From Phascolarctos cinereus (Eukaryota > Chordata > Mammalia > Diprotodontia > Phascolarctidae), in contig NW_018344068.1 of the NCBI RefSeq assembly GCF_002099425.1, positions 9,120,501 to 9,184,500 of the forward strand: 64,000 nt of DNA, written 5' to 3'. The translations under genes were made by a program, and so were the position numbers. Of this stretch, positions 1 through 10,982 are shown in pieces. A model generated the notes under the pieces. It was not told the origin of the DNA. It did no database searches and saw only the letters and a list, made by a program, of their open reading frames with translations. Position 1 is the stretch's first letter. Every line of letters begins with the position of its first letter.

Positions 1-39
1 CACTCTAGTAACACTGGTCTTCTTGATATTTCATGGACA

Positions 40-370
40 AGACATTTTAATCTCTGGCCCTGGGCATTTTCTCTGACTGTCCCTCGTGCCTGAAATGTCC
101 TTCTTCATCTCTGCTTACTGCCTTCCCTGGCTTCCTTCAAGTCCTAATTAAAATCCCATCTTCTACAGGAAGCCTTTCACAACCCTTCTTAATTTTAGCG
201 CCTTTCCTCTCTTAAATAACTCCCTATTTTTTTCTATATATAACTTGTTTGCACATATTCATTTGCTTGTTGTCTCCCTCATTAGACTGTGAGTGCTTTA
301 TGACTCTCTTTAGTCTCTTTTTGTGTCCCTGGCAATCAGCATAGTACCTGGCACATAATATGCTCTTAAT
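40..370 (+). repeat. L2-type LINE 3' end fragment
   Basis: The stretch has the usual L2 3'-end layout: a pyrimidine-rich part about care in feeding into 'tagactgtgag', then a run resembling 'cctggcacataatatgctc' near 348-366. No coding capacity is left. Family assignment is by eye. Confidence 0.55.
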
Positions 371-849
371 AGACATAAATAGACTGCTACTTATTTTTTT
401 AAATTGACTTGGTAAAGCAAAATGCAGGTGTCTACCATGCATATAACAAGACATGATTCTTTGAGAGACGCAAAGAGATCATTTTGGTGAGTGTTTTTTA
501 ACTATTAATGTTAAACAAGTCACAAAACTTTGTTCTCCAAAGATATCTGCCACTGTCTTAGATGATATCTTATGAAAATTCTCCAGATAGTCCTGTTTTC
601 AGGTGTCATACCAATTGTATCAGGTCCCAGAACACTGTGGAACTTCTTCAGAAAGATCCAGGGCCTCTCTGAAGAGACTGGCCTGTTTACCCATGTGGAA
701 AAAACAACCACAAATCAATGAAGATCGCATAGTGCCCAGAAGAGGGATAGAGACTAGACCTGTGGTTTTATTGGTGTAGCGAGGACCCTTTGAAGAACTT
801 CCTTTGCCAGTTTAGGATTCCACCTTCTCTGCAATTTATAGGCTTATAA

Positions 850-1395
850 AATGGGGTCCAGAATACTGATGGGTTAAGTAACTTTCCCAGAGGAATTTCC
901 CATCAATTATGTGCCAGGGACTGAACTTGAACCCAGACAGTCCTGGCTCCAAGGCCAACCTCCTACCTACTACTCATGCTGCCTCTTATTGCGGAGATTA
1001 TGAGAGTTTTTTTATTCCCAGAACGGTAATTGGCACCTAGTAGGCACTTAACAAGTAACTGCTTGTTGATTAGTGACATTCAGTTGGACTGGTCCAAGAG
1101 TTACTGAGTTGGTCTTTGTATTTTGGATAGGTACTACAGATAGGGAAAGGGAAAGGAATAAGCATTTCTATAATGCCACTGTCAGGGCCTGTGCTAAGTA
1201 TTATTTCATTTGATCAACCCCAAAAGATGGGTACTATTATGACTCCCATTTTACAGCTTAGAAAAATTGAGGCAAACAGAGGTTAAATGACTTGCACGGG
1301 GTCACACAGCTAGTAAGGATCTGAACTCAGATTTGAACTCAGATCTTCCTGACTCCAGACCCACATTCTATCCACTGTGCTACCAGCTGGCTATA
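850..1395 (-). repeat. Two MIR/CORE-SINE-like fragments, antisense
   Basis: Two antisense copies of an old tRNA-derived SINE lie at about 870-1000 and 1150-1395. The second shows the typical reversed order: 'cattttacag', 'gaggcaaacagaggttaaatgacttg', then 'cacacagctagtaagg' and 'cctgactccag'. Both are diverged, so they are old. Confidence 0.6.
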
Positions 1396-1674
1396 GGCAA
1401 TAATACTAGGCCCAGAATGGGATAGGAGAGTGAGGCTGTATTGAATATGTGAAATTATATAGAATTTTTAAGGCTCACAAACTTATTAATACTGAAATCA
1501 ATCTTTTTAATGTTAATATTCTTCTTGTTAATACTGTGTGGCTGCAAATCATGGAACATGATGACCCTACAAAAAAGCAAAGTTGTCTTCTACTCCTAGA
1601 AATACCAAAGAGTATAACGGTACTACAGGAGGAGACGGTGGCCCTCAGCATCTTGGAGCTAGAGGCCAAGGCAG

Positions 1675-1830
1675 CTTCCAGAGGGGCTTCAGCAGTAGAT
1701 AAAGCACCAGCCCTGGAGTCAGGAGGTCCTGAGTTCAAATCCAGTCTCAGACCAGACACTTGACACTTATTAGCTGTGTGATCCTGGGCAAGTCACAACC
1801 CCAACTGCCTTGTCGAAAGAAAAAAAATAT
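1675..1830 (+). repeat. Marsupial tRNA-headed SINE (MAR1/WSINE-like)
   Basis: The copy contains the B-box-like 'gagttcaaatccag', then 'agctgtgtgatcctgggcaa' and an A-rich tail. The left end (A box) is degraded. The family name is from memory of marsupial repeats. Confidence 0.7.
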
Positions 1831-2220
1831 AGAGGGCCTTCAGCAGAATGAGCTGAGGTCAAGATCAGGGTCATGTCTGTGGGCAAGGCTGGGCTGGGCT
1901 GAGGCCAAGGCTTGACAGCTTCGGGAGCAAAGGCTAAAGACAAAGTCCCCACACGAGACCATCGAATACATGAAAACCAAGACCATAGACTCTATTCCTT
2001 TTCCATTTCTTTTCCCTTTCCCCAAGAAGTCTTGGATCCTAGGAGCCTTCTTTAAAGGATGAAGTTCTGAAGATCATACCTGGGGAATATACCAGGTTCA
2101 AGAGTTTTGTAGCCAAGTTGGCCTGGATATCAAAAATCCCAAGTAAGTTTCTGCATCTATTTGTGCCATCCAGCCACACTGGCCATTGAGCTTGTAGCCA
2201 CTGAGGAAGCAAGATTGGCG

Positions 2221-2263
<43 letters not shown>
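2221..2263 (+). repeat. (CA)n microsatellite
   Basis: About 21 uninterrupted CA units. Confidence 0.95.
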
Positions 2264-2264
<1 letters not shown>

Positions 2265-2269
2265 CCCAC

Positions 2270-5200
2270 AAGGTCACTGACCATACTGCATCAGTCCTGT
2301 CTTAAGGGAAGTCTCAATTCCTGTGCCTAAAAAACTCCTCTTGAGGGTCAGAACTGATGGGTTGGTTGCTATATTTTTAGCTACCTTTGATGCCATCTCT
2401 AAACCCCTCTGCCATCTAATTCCTGGTTCCTGGAAAGAGATTGTGTTTACTAAATCTCTCTATAAGGAATTCACTGACTGTCTTATAAGAACAGATAACA
2501 GAGTGCCTAGTGAACCAGGCAGTTGCCTGGTTACCTCATAAATGTCTTTGTAAGAGCAAAAAATCAAGTAAACTATGCCTAATTTTTTAAAATTCAGAAT
2601 TATAGACAATCCAAAGAACATGGAAGAATAAAGCAAGCATATAAGTAGGCTGCAATATTAACTACAATTTGCATTGAAAAAGTGGCAAAGAAGTCATCTA
2701 TGACATGTAAAATTGTAAAAGTCGGTAAGTCAATCACATACTGAGAAAGGAGAATAACATTTGGAAGCCTTGAGTACTGCACTGGTGTCCTTAACATTTT
2801 AAAAGACCTTGGGTTAGTCACATAACCTCCCTCCCTGCAGCTCAGTTTCCTCATCTGTAAAAAGAAGATAGTGATAGGTATACCTAAATGACTCAGTGGG
2901 CAGGTCTTTTGTAGAGGATTTATGGAAAGACATAGGTAATATTCACATACAATAAGAAAGCCTGGGTGTGTTATGATTTTTACAAATGGAGAAAGTATAG
3001 ACACAAATGAGTTCTCAGATTCACTGAAGTATCAAGTTGTTCTAGGACTTCTTTCTAATTTCTTTAAATGCTATGTGACATGGATAGTGAGTGTGCTCTC
3101 ACTTTTTCTAATAGAAGCAGGCCTGCTATGTCTCCTCGGAGGATTCTAGGGTAACCTGAGGAGTTGGGTGTCCCTTTTTTTTTTTTTAACTAACATCGAG
3201 TCCCCACCAACTGTGTTTCTAATGTGAATTAGTTAAGGGCCAGTGACTAGAATCCTAGATCCATTTAACCTCTTAATGTTGCATAGCTTTTACAAAGGAT
3301 ATTTACTTCAAAGATATAGAAAGAACAAATTTATAAACATTTTCCCCAGTCTCTTCCCTGTACTACCTTGGTCTCTAGGGGAGTAGATTCAAAACTTAGC
3401 TCAGTTCCTAGATAGCATTGGTCTCACCAAGTTCACAACCAAATACAGCATCAATTTGGGATGAAGCCTGGCTTCAGATGTTACTGGCATGGATCCGAAA
3501 GCTTCTTGGGGCAGCAGTACTGGGCTGGTGGCAACACCCAGCCTAGAACTCAGGCTCCAGAATACCAGGATGATAGGGTGTCCTCATGATGAACTTTTAA
3601 ACTCATTAGGTTGTAAGATTTCATTCCCTTCAGCTAGAACAGAAAAAGAACAAATGAAAAGTCCAAGGACCCAAGCCCAAGCCCATTTCTTTCAGAGGAG
3701 AGCTGGGGGGCATATGGGAGAATGTTCTAAGACCATCCCTTTCATAGAATGGTCTTTTACCATGTGCTTGTGTAATACCCTCCCAAGATACTAATGAAGC
3801 AAAGAGCTGGTTGAAGCTGATTCAGGCCTTTTTGAAGTTCTGACAGCTCTAGCTATGTGGCCTTTTGAAAAAGGGCCCTCCCAACCATGTGGTCAACCAA
3901 CCAAAATCAGTTACCTTTTTTGTCTACCCATGCTCCACAGTCTCCTCTCCAAGGCACATCATCACAATTTTCCCAGAAGCCATTTCTCCAGTGTCCTCCA
4001 TGTAGAGAGATTACATCAACCAAGCAAGCTAATGGGGTCTGCATGGGCACTAAACCCTCATCATGCATGGTTCAAAAGTTCCTTGTTATCCTGGTCTCCT
4101 TCCTCTGCACTGAACCCATGGGTGTTCAGAACTAAGTATAATGTTCTAGTTGGGAAAATTAGCTTACCTGGGCAACTGTTCATAGAATGTCACCCTGTGG
4201 GATTGTGGGGACGAAGGAGGCTAGATACAAATCCTTCCCTGACTGCGTCTATCTGTACAGTCCCTCCTATCCCCATGCTTGGCTTCAAATAGCAGTAAGC
4301 CACTCTACCTATCCTTATGTAGATGCATGCCATTCACTGCCGCTACCACTACCACCCACTGAAAAAAGAAACTATCACCTCTCTGTCAGGAACTGGGTAA
4401 CACACTTCACTGGTCCTCTGGAATCATCTCCACCACACTTTTCCTTATGCTTTTATCATTGCTTGAATATCCTCCACCCCTTTCCAATCGCCATCTACCA
4501 AACTATTCTATCCTTAAAAGTCCCATCTCAGAGCTTCCGCTGACTGCTCTCCCTCCTATTCATATCCAGAATACTGTGTTTGTATCTTATAAACCCAATC
4601 ACATTCTGCCTTATAGTTATTCCTGTAAAGACTTGTTCTGACTCCCCCCAACTAGTTGGTAAGTTGCCAATTTTTTTAACCCACATTTCTGTACTACTGT
4701 AAGGTTTATAAGTACTTTCCTCAGAGCAACCTTTTAAGACAGGTAATGCAAGTTTTGGTATCCCCTTTTTTTACAGATGAGGGAATTTGCCCAAGATCAC
4801 AGCTAGTAAGTAATAGAGTTGGGATATTCTGCTCCCCTCTTTGAAGGCTGGGATGATAGCCAACATCTCTTTGCATCTCCTCTGGTGCCTGCTACAAGGA
4901 CTTGCATGTGTTAGTCTTCAAAAGATGTTTGTTAAATGAATTACTCACATGAACCCCTCACATTATTGACAGACCTTTATCTGTATTTGGTTTGTCAACG
5001 CTTCAAAGGAGAGGATCAAGGGGATTTTTATCTCTTTCTTCCTTCCCACCCATCTAGGCCACCAATCCATAGCAAACTTGTTTGAATGAAGAAAGATCTG
5101 AACTCTACTCAGTCCTAGGAGGTTGTTTGTCCCTGGATTCTCCTCCATTCCTCCTCTCCTTCCCCCTTCTTTCTCCTGCTCCTCTTCTCCTTTCTCCTGC

Positions 5201-5390
5201 TCTTCTCCTCCCAAAGACCCCAGAACCCTGAAATAAGAGTTACCCCATGGGAAAATATCCAGATGGGTGGCAACCTGAGGAGAACAGAAAGGAGGAAAAG
5301 GAACGGCTGCTGGGAGTCAAAGGACAGAACGCTTTTCCTGTTTTGATTTCATTTCTGTTTATACTGGACTCTGGAATCCTGGGATGAGGC
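2270..5390. other. Intergenic stretch upstream of NUPR1
   Basis: No gene is supported here. Pieces of a MIR-like SINE lie at about 2800-2920 (+) and 4700-4835 (-). L2-like pyrimidine-rich sequence covers about 3950-4660. The open frames in it are short, lack conserved-looking domains and read through repeats. By synteny the next gene to the left, outside the window, should be SGF29. Confidence 0.6.
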
Positions 5391-5393
5391 CAG

Positions 5394-5454
5394 ATTGCAT
5401 CAGACAGGGCCAACGTGGATTGTTGGGGGGGAGAGGGAACCCAGCCCTATAAAT
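5394..5454 (+). promoter_or_regulatory. NUPR1: NUPR1 promoter: CARE (ATF4/CEBP) element and TATA box
   Basis: ATTGCATCA at 5394-5402 is a perfect match to the CEBP-ATF response element known from amino-acid and ER-stress genes such as CHOP and SNAT2. TATAAAT follows at 5448-5454, which puts the start of transcription near 5478, about 80 nt before the ATG. NUPR1 is an established ATF4-linked stress gene, so the site fits its biology. Binding itself is inferred. Confidence 0.65.
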
Positions 5455-5559
5455 TTGGGGAGGAGCTGTCCTAAGGAGAAGCAAAGCTGAGAGACAGAGA
5501 GAAAGAGAAATTCATAAGCAAGAAATTAGATAGACTAGGAACAGAATTCTCCAGTCCTA

Positions 5560-6607
5560 ATGGCAACAACTCCATTAGCTTCTCCACCACTCCAGCCCCT
5601 GACCTTGGAGGATGAGGAGCCAGAATGCTTGGACCAGTATGACATATACAGCTTTACTGATTCTTATCTGGGTGAGAGATGTGGCCCCACCTTCCTTATC
5701 TAGATGCCCTTTCATTCTAGCTTCCTTCCTAGTGCCCCTAGTTCCAGTCCAGACTCAGCTCTGTATTTCTAGAATCTTTTTTCCTGATATTTTCAGGGTG
5801 CCCTATGGATTTCAACATAACCATCCCCTGACACCCATCCCCACCCTCTGTCCACTTAATTTTAATCCTAGGTCCCAGCCAGTCCCACAAACAACCCTTA
5901 TAGAAGCCCTTACAAGTCTCCTTATCTCAGCCTCCCAGAATCCTTATTTCCCATCATGGTTCAGCTCAGTTGCCCCCTTGTTTTTGAAACCTTCCTCATC
6001 CCTCTAGTTTTTAGATCCCTTACCCTCTTCAAATTACCTTGTATTCATTTTTCTGTGTATATGTTGTTCTCCATTGGAATGTAAGGTCTTTAAAGGCAAG
6101 GATATTTCATTTTTGTCTTTGGATCTCCAGTACCTAATGCAATGCCTTGCATACAGTAGATGCTTAATAAATGTTTGTTGAATTGAATTATACTGATCTG
6201 AGAAACTGTCCAATCCAAACTCTGAGTTTTACAGAGGAGGCTGAGAAGAATGAAATGGTTTGCCCAAATTTACACAGCAAGAGAGATCTTACACAAAAGA
6301 AAAATCTAGAAATAGGACTCAGGAATCCTGCTTCTAGTCCAGTTCTTGCCACTGCCCCTCATGTCTCTATCTCTCTTTCTGTTGGTCTCTGCAACCATAG
6401 CCACCAAGTGGCTTCCGCCCACCATGTTCTCTGAGCACCTCATTCCTAAGACTACTGCCTTCTATTTCAGGAAGAGGGAGCAGGAAAGGTCGTACCAAAA
6501 GAGAAGCTGCCAACCATACCAACCGACCCAGCCCAGCTGGCCACGAGCGGAAGCTGCTGACCAAGCTTCAGAACACAGAGCAAAAGAAACGTGGCACTAG
6601 ACCCTGA
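5560..6607 (+). CDS. NUPR1: NUPR1 (p8/COM1), stress-induced nuclear protein
   Basis: NUPR1 is a small, disordered, basic chromatin-associated protein that helps cells survive ER, nutrient and toxic stress. Two coding exons, 5560-5671 and 6471-6607, join in phase 1 with good GT-AG sites and give 82 residues, the same length as human NUPR1. The N-terminal half is acidic (LEDEEPE) and contains DIYSFTDSYLG. The C-terminal half has the conserved RKGRTKREAA, NRPSP-GHERKL and TKLQN segments, with a bipartite basic nuclear signal. Thr68, a residue known from ligand-binding studies, keeps its number. The N-terminus is the diverged part and includes a Cys at position 23. A third, non-coding exon starts at 6828; the donor at 6623 is only 15 nt after the stop. 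The first ATG after the TATA box was used as start. Confidence 0.96.
5690..6190 (+). repeat. L2-type repeat in NUPR1 intron 1
   Basis: The end of the stretch, 'atgcttaataaatgtttgtt' followed by 'gaattgaa', is the typical L2 3' terminus. The rest is pyrimidine-rich, as in other L2 copies here. It fills most of intron 1. Confidence 0.6.
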
Positions 6608-6827
6608 GCCTAAAACTCTGAGGTAAGGGAGTCAAGAGCCCCCATACAGATCTCTCCAGCCTAATGTATGGGCTGACACACTAGCAAAAGAATGGTATTC
6701 AACTCTAAGTCTCAGAGCTGGCTGGGAGGTATGACCGCTATAATCTAGGAAAGAACCCTGGAGTCCTAAGAAGGAGGTCTCCTAAAGTTGGTAAGTCCCA
6801 ACCTCTAAAGATCTCTTTTTCTTCCAG

Positions 6828-7130
6828 GCTGGGCCAGAGTACTGATACCAAGATCACGGCTATGGACATATGGCAGCGAAGACAGGGCAAGAGAGATAGG
6901 ATCTTAATCTTGCCTGACAGCCTTCTCTCAAGAGATGTGCCCTCCCCAGCCTGGCTGGAGTTTGGAGGGGCCTGGCAAGTGAGATCCTTTAGCACTTTCA
7001 GAGGAGATGAAGAGGAGCTGATGGTAGGAATGGATGAGCTAGATGAAGCAGAGGGAAAGGGAAAATCTACCTAAAGAAACTGAATCTATCAAAGGACAGT
7101 GGTTACAATAAAGAATCAATCAGAGGGTTC
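6828..7130 (+). other. NUPR1: NUPR1 3'-UTR exon
   Basis: The acceptor 'cttccag' ends at 6827 and the AATAAA signal is at 7107-7112, followed by a TG-rich stretch. The layout matches human NUPR1, which also has an intron in its 3' UTR. The open frame inside this exon (6862-7074) does not resemble a known protein. Confidence 0.75.
7107..7112 (+). terminator. NUPR1: NUPR1 polyadenylation signal AATAAA
   Basis: This is the first canonical signal after the stop. A 'tgtgtgtgtgg' downstream element begins about 20 nt later. Confidence 0.75.
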
Positions 7131-7429
7131 TGTGTGTGTGTGGTTGATTTCAAGTCTCTCTTGCTTACTGAAACACCCTCTGTCTTCTCCTCTTTCTCCC
7201 TAGTGCCCTCCAAAATGACAGAGGGCCACAAAAACATCTCTTACCACTCATCTGAAACTATAAGATCCAGCCTTTTCAGCCATTATTTCAAATTCTGGAA
7301 CCTCTGTAAGGCTGGTGTCAGGGAAGGATTTGCACCATTGGCCTTTGTGATCCTGATTTTGCTAAATAGCTATAGACAGAGAACCTGGGGAAAAGATACC
7401 AGGAATTCTAGGTCCATTAAGAAAACTGA

Positions 7430-7590
7430 GCGGCAGCTAGGTGGCGAAGTGGATAGAGCACTGGCCCTGAAGTCAGGAGGACCTGAGTTCAAATCCAGCC
7501 TCAGACCAAACACCTGACACTTACTAGTTGTGTGACCCTGAGCAAGTCACTTAACCCCAACTACCTAAAAACCAAAACAAAACAACTTAA
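7430..7590 (+). repeat. Marsupial tRNA-headed SINE
   Basis: A well-kept copy: 'ggcagctaggtggcgaagtg' (A box), 'gagttcaaatccagcc' (B box), 'ttgtgtgaccctgagcaagt' and an A-rich tail. A second, degraded copy lies at about 7690-7850. Confidence 0.85.
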
Positions 7591-8062
7591 CAGAAAAAAG
7601 AAAATCGATACCTTCTTTAAACTAATGGTCTATATAAGCAAAGAGTTTAGAACAGTGAAGAGAAAATATATGAGGAAGAGAATATGAGAGTGGCAGTGGG
7701 GTATTGGGGACAAAGAGCCAGCCCTCAGAGTCAGGAAGACCTGGGTTCAAGTTCTCTCCTCCCCCCATCCACACACATACTAACTGGCCATGTAACCCCA
7801 GGCAAGTCCCTTTATCTCCCCTTGCTCCAAGAAACTCCCTAAGACCTCAAGTTTCAGAACAAATGCAAACCTGCATTTATAGGAGTTTTCTTACTGAGAA
7901 TTCCCTATGCCAATGAAATTAGGTCTAGTCCAAAAGATAAAATATTTTGTTCTGTTTTTTAAAGAAAGAAGTTATAGTTGAGGAGTTGGCTTGGAGTATT
8001 TAAAGAAACATACTCTGCATCTAGGGTAATGATAGAATAGATAGAACACTCTAGAATGAATG

Positions 8063-8300
8063 GTAGAACAATCTATCAATCAACATTTATAAAGCACCTA
8101 TTATGTGCCACTGTGCTAAATACTGGGGATACAGAAAGGCACAAGATAGTCCTTTCCCTCAAATAAATTACAACCTAATGGGGGAAACAACATGCAAATA
8201 TATGCAAAACAGGCTATATAGAGGATAAATAGGAAATAATCAACAGGAAGAAGGCACTAGAATAAGAGGGATTGGGGAAGGTTCTGCTGTCTAAAAGATG
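8063..8300 (+). repeat. Long mammalian repeat beginning 'aacatttataaagcaccta'
   Basis: It starts with the 'atttataaagcacctattat' type of sequence and continues into 'caacctaatgggggaaacaa'. Other copies of this long element are at about 10983-11430, 12120-13080, 59030-59800 and 61205-61900. The family was not determined; the left end resembles the reversed L2 terminus. Confidence 0.5.
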
Positions 8301-8585
8301 GGCTCTACTCCGGCCATCCCACTTCCTTAGTTCACCAAGTCATGTTTGATGCCCAGGAGCCGCTCTGCTTTGGTGGCCATATTTAATGGCCAGGAGTCTC
8401 TCTGCTTTGGTTGTCTCTACCTATGGACTGGCCTCTAAACTAGCCACATACACCCCCAGCCATATCGCTTATAGTAAGTTTTAGATGACAATATTTAAAT
8501 GCAATAAAAATTACCTTGTTATAGGTGTGAGGTATGATGTCTATACAAGTCAGCTGTTTCTGGCACATAAATAATTGGAATTCAG

Positions 8586-8730
8586 GGCCACTTAGGTGGT
8601 GTAGTGGATAAAGCACCAGCCCTGAAGTCAGGAGGACCTGAGTTCAAATCCAGCCTCAGACCAAACACTTGACAATTACTAGCTATGTGACCCTGGACAA
8701 GTCACTTAATACTAATTGCCTAAAAAAAAA
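8586..8730 (+). repeat. Marsupial tRNA-headed SINE with perfect target-site duplication
   Basis: The SINE is flanked by two identical 13-bp copies of AATTGGAATTCAG at 8573-8585 and 8731-8743. It ends in an A tail. The perfect duplication points to a relatively young insertion. Confidence 0.9.
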
Positions 8731-8844
8731 AATTGGAATTCAGCTTGGTCTAGCTTATTCTGTGTAGTTCATTTCAGTTACCCAAATACAGCCTATTCCC
8801 ACAGACCTGGTTTCTTCCTTCCTGGCTCATAAATGGGCATTGAC

Positions 8845-9020
8845 TCAGATAAACTGAGGCCTGGGAAAGACTTTAATTTGGACTCTGGAGAAGACAATGA
8901 GGCTGACAACTTTGTGTGGCTCTGTTTCACTTAAATCCAACTCGTGAGCAAGTCAAGACATTACCCTTGTAATGTCATTGGTCCTCTTCCAGAACAAAGG
9001 ACAAACAGCCACCACAATGA
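8845..9020 (+). repeat. SINE with RTE-type tail (second marsupial family)
   Basis: The body has 'ggagaagacaatgaggctg' and the tail 'aatgtcattggtcctcttcc' followed by 'agaacaaaggacaaaca'. The same tail type occurs at 20786-21200 (-), 61940-62110 (+), 62255-62450 (-) and 62975-63035 (-). The family name is unknown to me. Confidence 0.65.
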
Positions 9021-9229
9021 CCAAGAGGCCTACACTCTCTTCAATTCCATTATGTTTCCGCTCCCAAGTACATACTGAATTCTGCTTATCTGACTAATGA
9101 GCTTTTTATTCTTTCTTTCACTGGCTTCACTCCTGAATTCATTGCCTGAGTTCCCTTTTAATTACTATGATCTTGAACCACTGAAATGAGAGAGCTCATT
9201 TATCTGTCAATGGTTAACTATTACCTATA

Positions 9230-9770
9230 CTTGTTTACCTTATGTGTATGACACTAGAATGTGCCACGTTGTATATATACTATGTGACACTTGGGGCACT
9301 GCAATAGTGACTTTAGCCCACATTAAGTCCTATGCTGCCTTCCACAAGCCTACTGAAAGGGAGTGTGTCGCTATATTAATTATCCAGTGAGAGAGTGCAA
9401 TATCTGATTTGTCCACTGGTTGGCATGATACTCAAGCCATCAGCCAAGTGGTCTCAGAGTCTCTCTGAAGAAGAGAGGGCCTTCTTCCAATGTCTTACCT
9501 CCCTATGGCCCCTGGTCACTTCCCACCCTTAATCCTAGCTAGGCTCCATTCTCCCCTAGGTCCCTGGTGTTCTATTACCTCACAGTCCCGGAAGACTACT
9601 TGGCCACTCCTAGATCCCTCCCATAGTCTTTCTGTATATAAGGTCCATCTTGTCTCTATTAAGGTGCTCAGATTCTTATAATCTAGCTCACTATAGCTCA
9701 CTAACATTCAAACTCCTTAAGAGTCTACCCAATATAACACATGTTCTAATAAACCTTGTCTTTGGCTGAC
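9230..9770 (+). mobile_element. Possible old solo LTR
   Basis: The stretch has a TATA-like 'gtatataaggtcc' near 9637, an AATAAA near 9749 and an end in 'ctgaca' before an A-run. That spacing resembles a U3-R-U5 unit. No partner LTR or internal region was seen. The left border is not clear. It would be an old, non-coding fossil if real. Confidence 0.3.
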
Positions 9771-10481
9771 AAAAAAAAAAAAGAAGAAGAAGAGAAGGCC
9801 TTCCTGCCTACTCTTTTACCCTTATAGCCTTTCCCTCCTTGTAACCTCCTTTTGAGGAAGTACCCATGCCAGCCCTGCTCACTTCAAACATAGCCCACAG
9901 CCCATAACTCTCCAGACTAATTTTCCAACTTGCCCTGTTCAGGGACCTTCCCTTTTACAGACATACACCCTGGGGTTTTCAGCTGTCTGATTCTGTTTCT
10001 CTGTCTGTCTTTTTTTCTCTCCTCCCCACCACCACCATCAAAATAGAAGTTAAATGGCTCAGTAGATAGACTTCTGGGCCAGGAGTCAGAAAGACCTGAG
10101 TTCAAATGTGGCCACAGACACTAATTAGCTGTGTGACTTTGGGCAAATCACAACGTCTGTTGGGGGTAATAACAGCACAGCATTACTGTGAAGAGCAAAT
10201 GAGATAAAATTTATAAGAAGGAGCTATATAAATGCATCTTCCCTTCTCCTCAACCCCAAATGGTGGCCCTGGCAATGTTTGGCATTTAAACTACGGTATC
10301 ATATAAATATCGCTCAAAAATATTAAAAATAGAAAATTGGTGACTCTAGAGTCCCAATCCCACATCTGGAATTGTCTTTCTTAGCCAACGACCCCCACTT
10401 TCATAGGACACATGTGCACTTAACATAGAGTAGCCACATAGTGTATCAGTTATAATAGTGAACGTTTAAAAATTGTGCCTT

Positions 10482-10700
10482 GGGGCAACTAGGTGGTGCA
10501 GTGGATAGAGCACTGGCCCTGGAATAAGGAAGAAGTTCCTGAGTTCTTCTCCCCCGCCCCCAACCCTGACCCTTGGCAATGGGGTTAAGTGACTTGCCCA
10601 GGATCACATAGTAAGTGTCAAGTGTCTGAGACTGCATTTGAACTCAGGTCCTCCTGACTCCATGGATGGTGCTCTCTCCACTGTACCACCTAGCCTGCTC
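10482..10700. repeat. Head-to-head pair of SINE pieces
   Basis: A plus-strand SINE head (about 10482-10545, 'ggtggtgcagtggatagagc') is followed by an antisense SINE (about 10560-10700, ending 'ccactgtaccacctag'). The pair could fold as a hairpin in a transcript. Confidence 0.6.
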
Positions 10701-10982
10701 CCATGCCTAAGTTTTTAACCTGTGTTTGTGTCACCCTGGGCAAGTCACTTTACCCATCCTTACCACCCCACCAGTTATTTTCAGCTATCACCCCTTGCAA
10801 CTCTAGCTCGCTTGGGACCGGTCTTCATTAGGGTGAAAAGAGAACTCCCCATCAGCATCTTGTTCTTGCTCCTGGTGCTGGGTATCTGTTTTCTTAGTTC
10901 ATGGAGATCTCTTAGATGCTGCCATTTCGCCTGACCCATCAACTACCTATTATGCTATTTCTTTAAAGCCTGAAGATCGTCA

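Noticed and set aside
3489-4543. Several overlapping plus-strand frames upstream of NUPR1
   Set aside because: They are short, overlap each other in different frames and lie partly in L2-like sequence.
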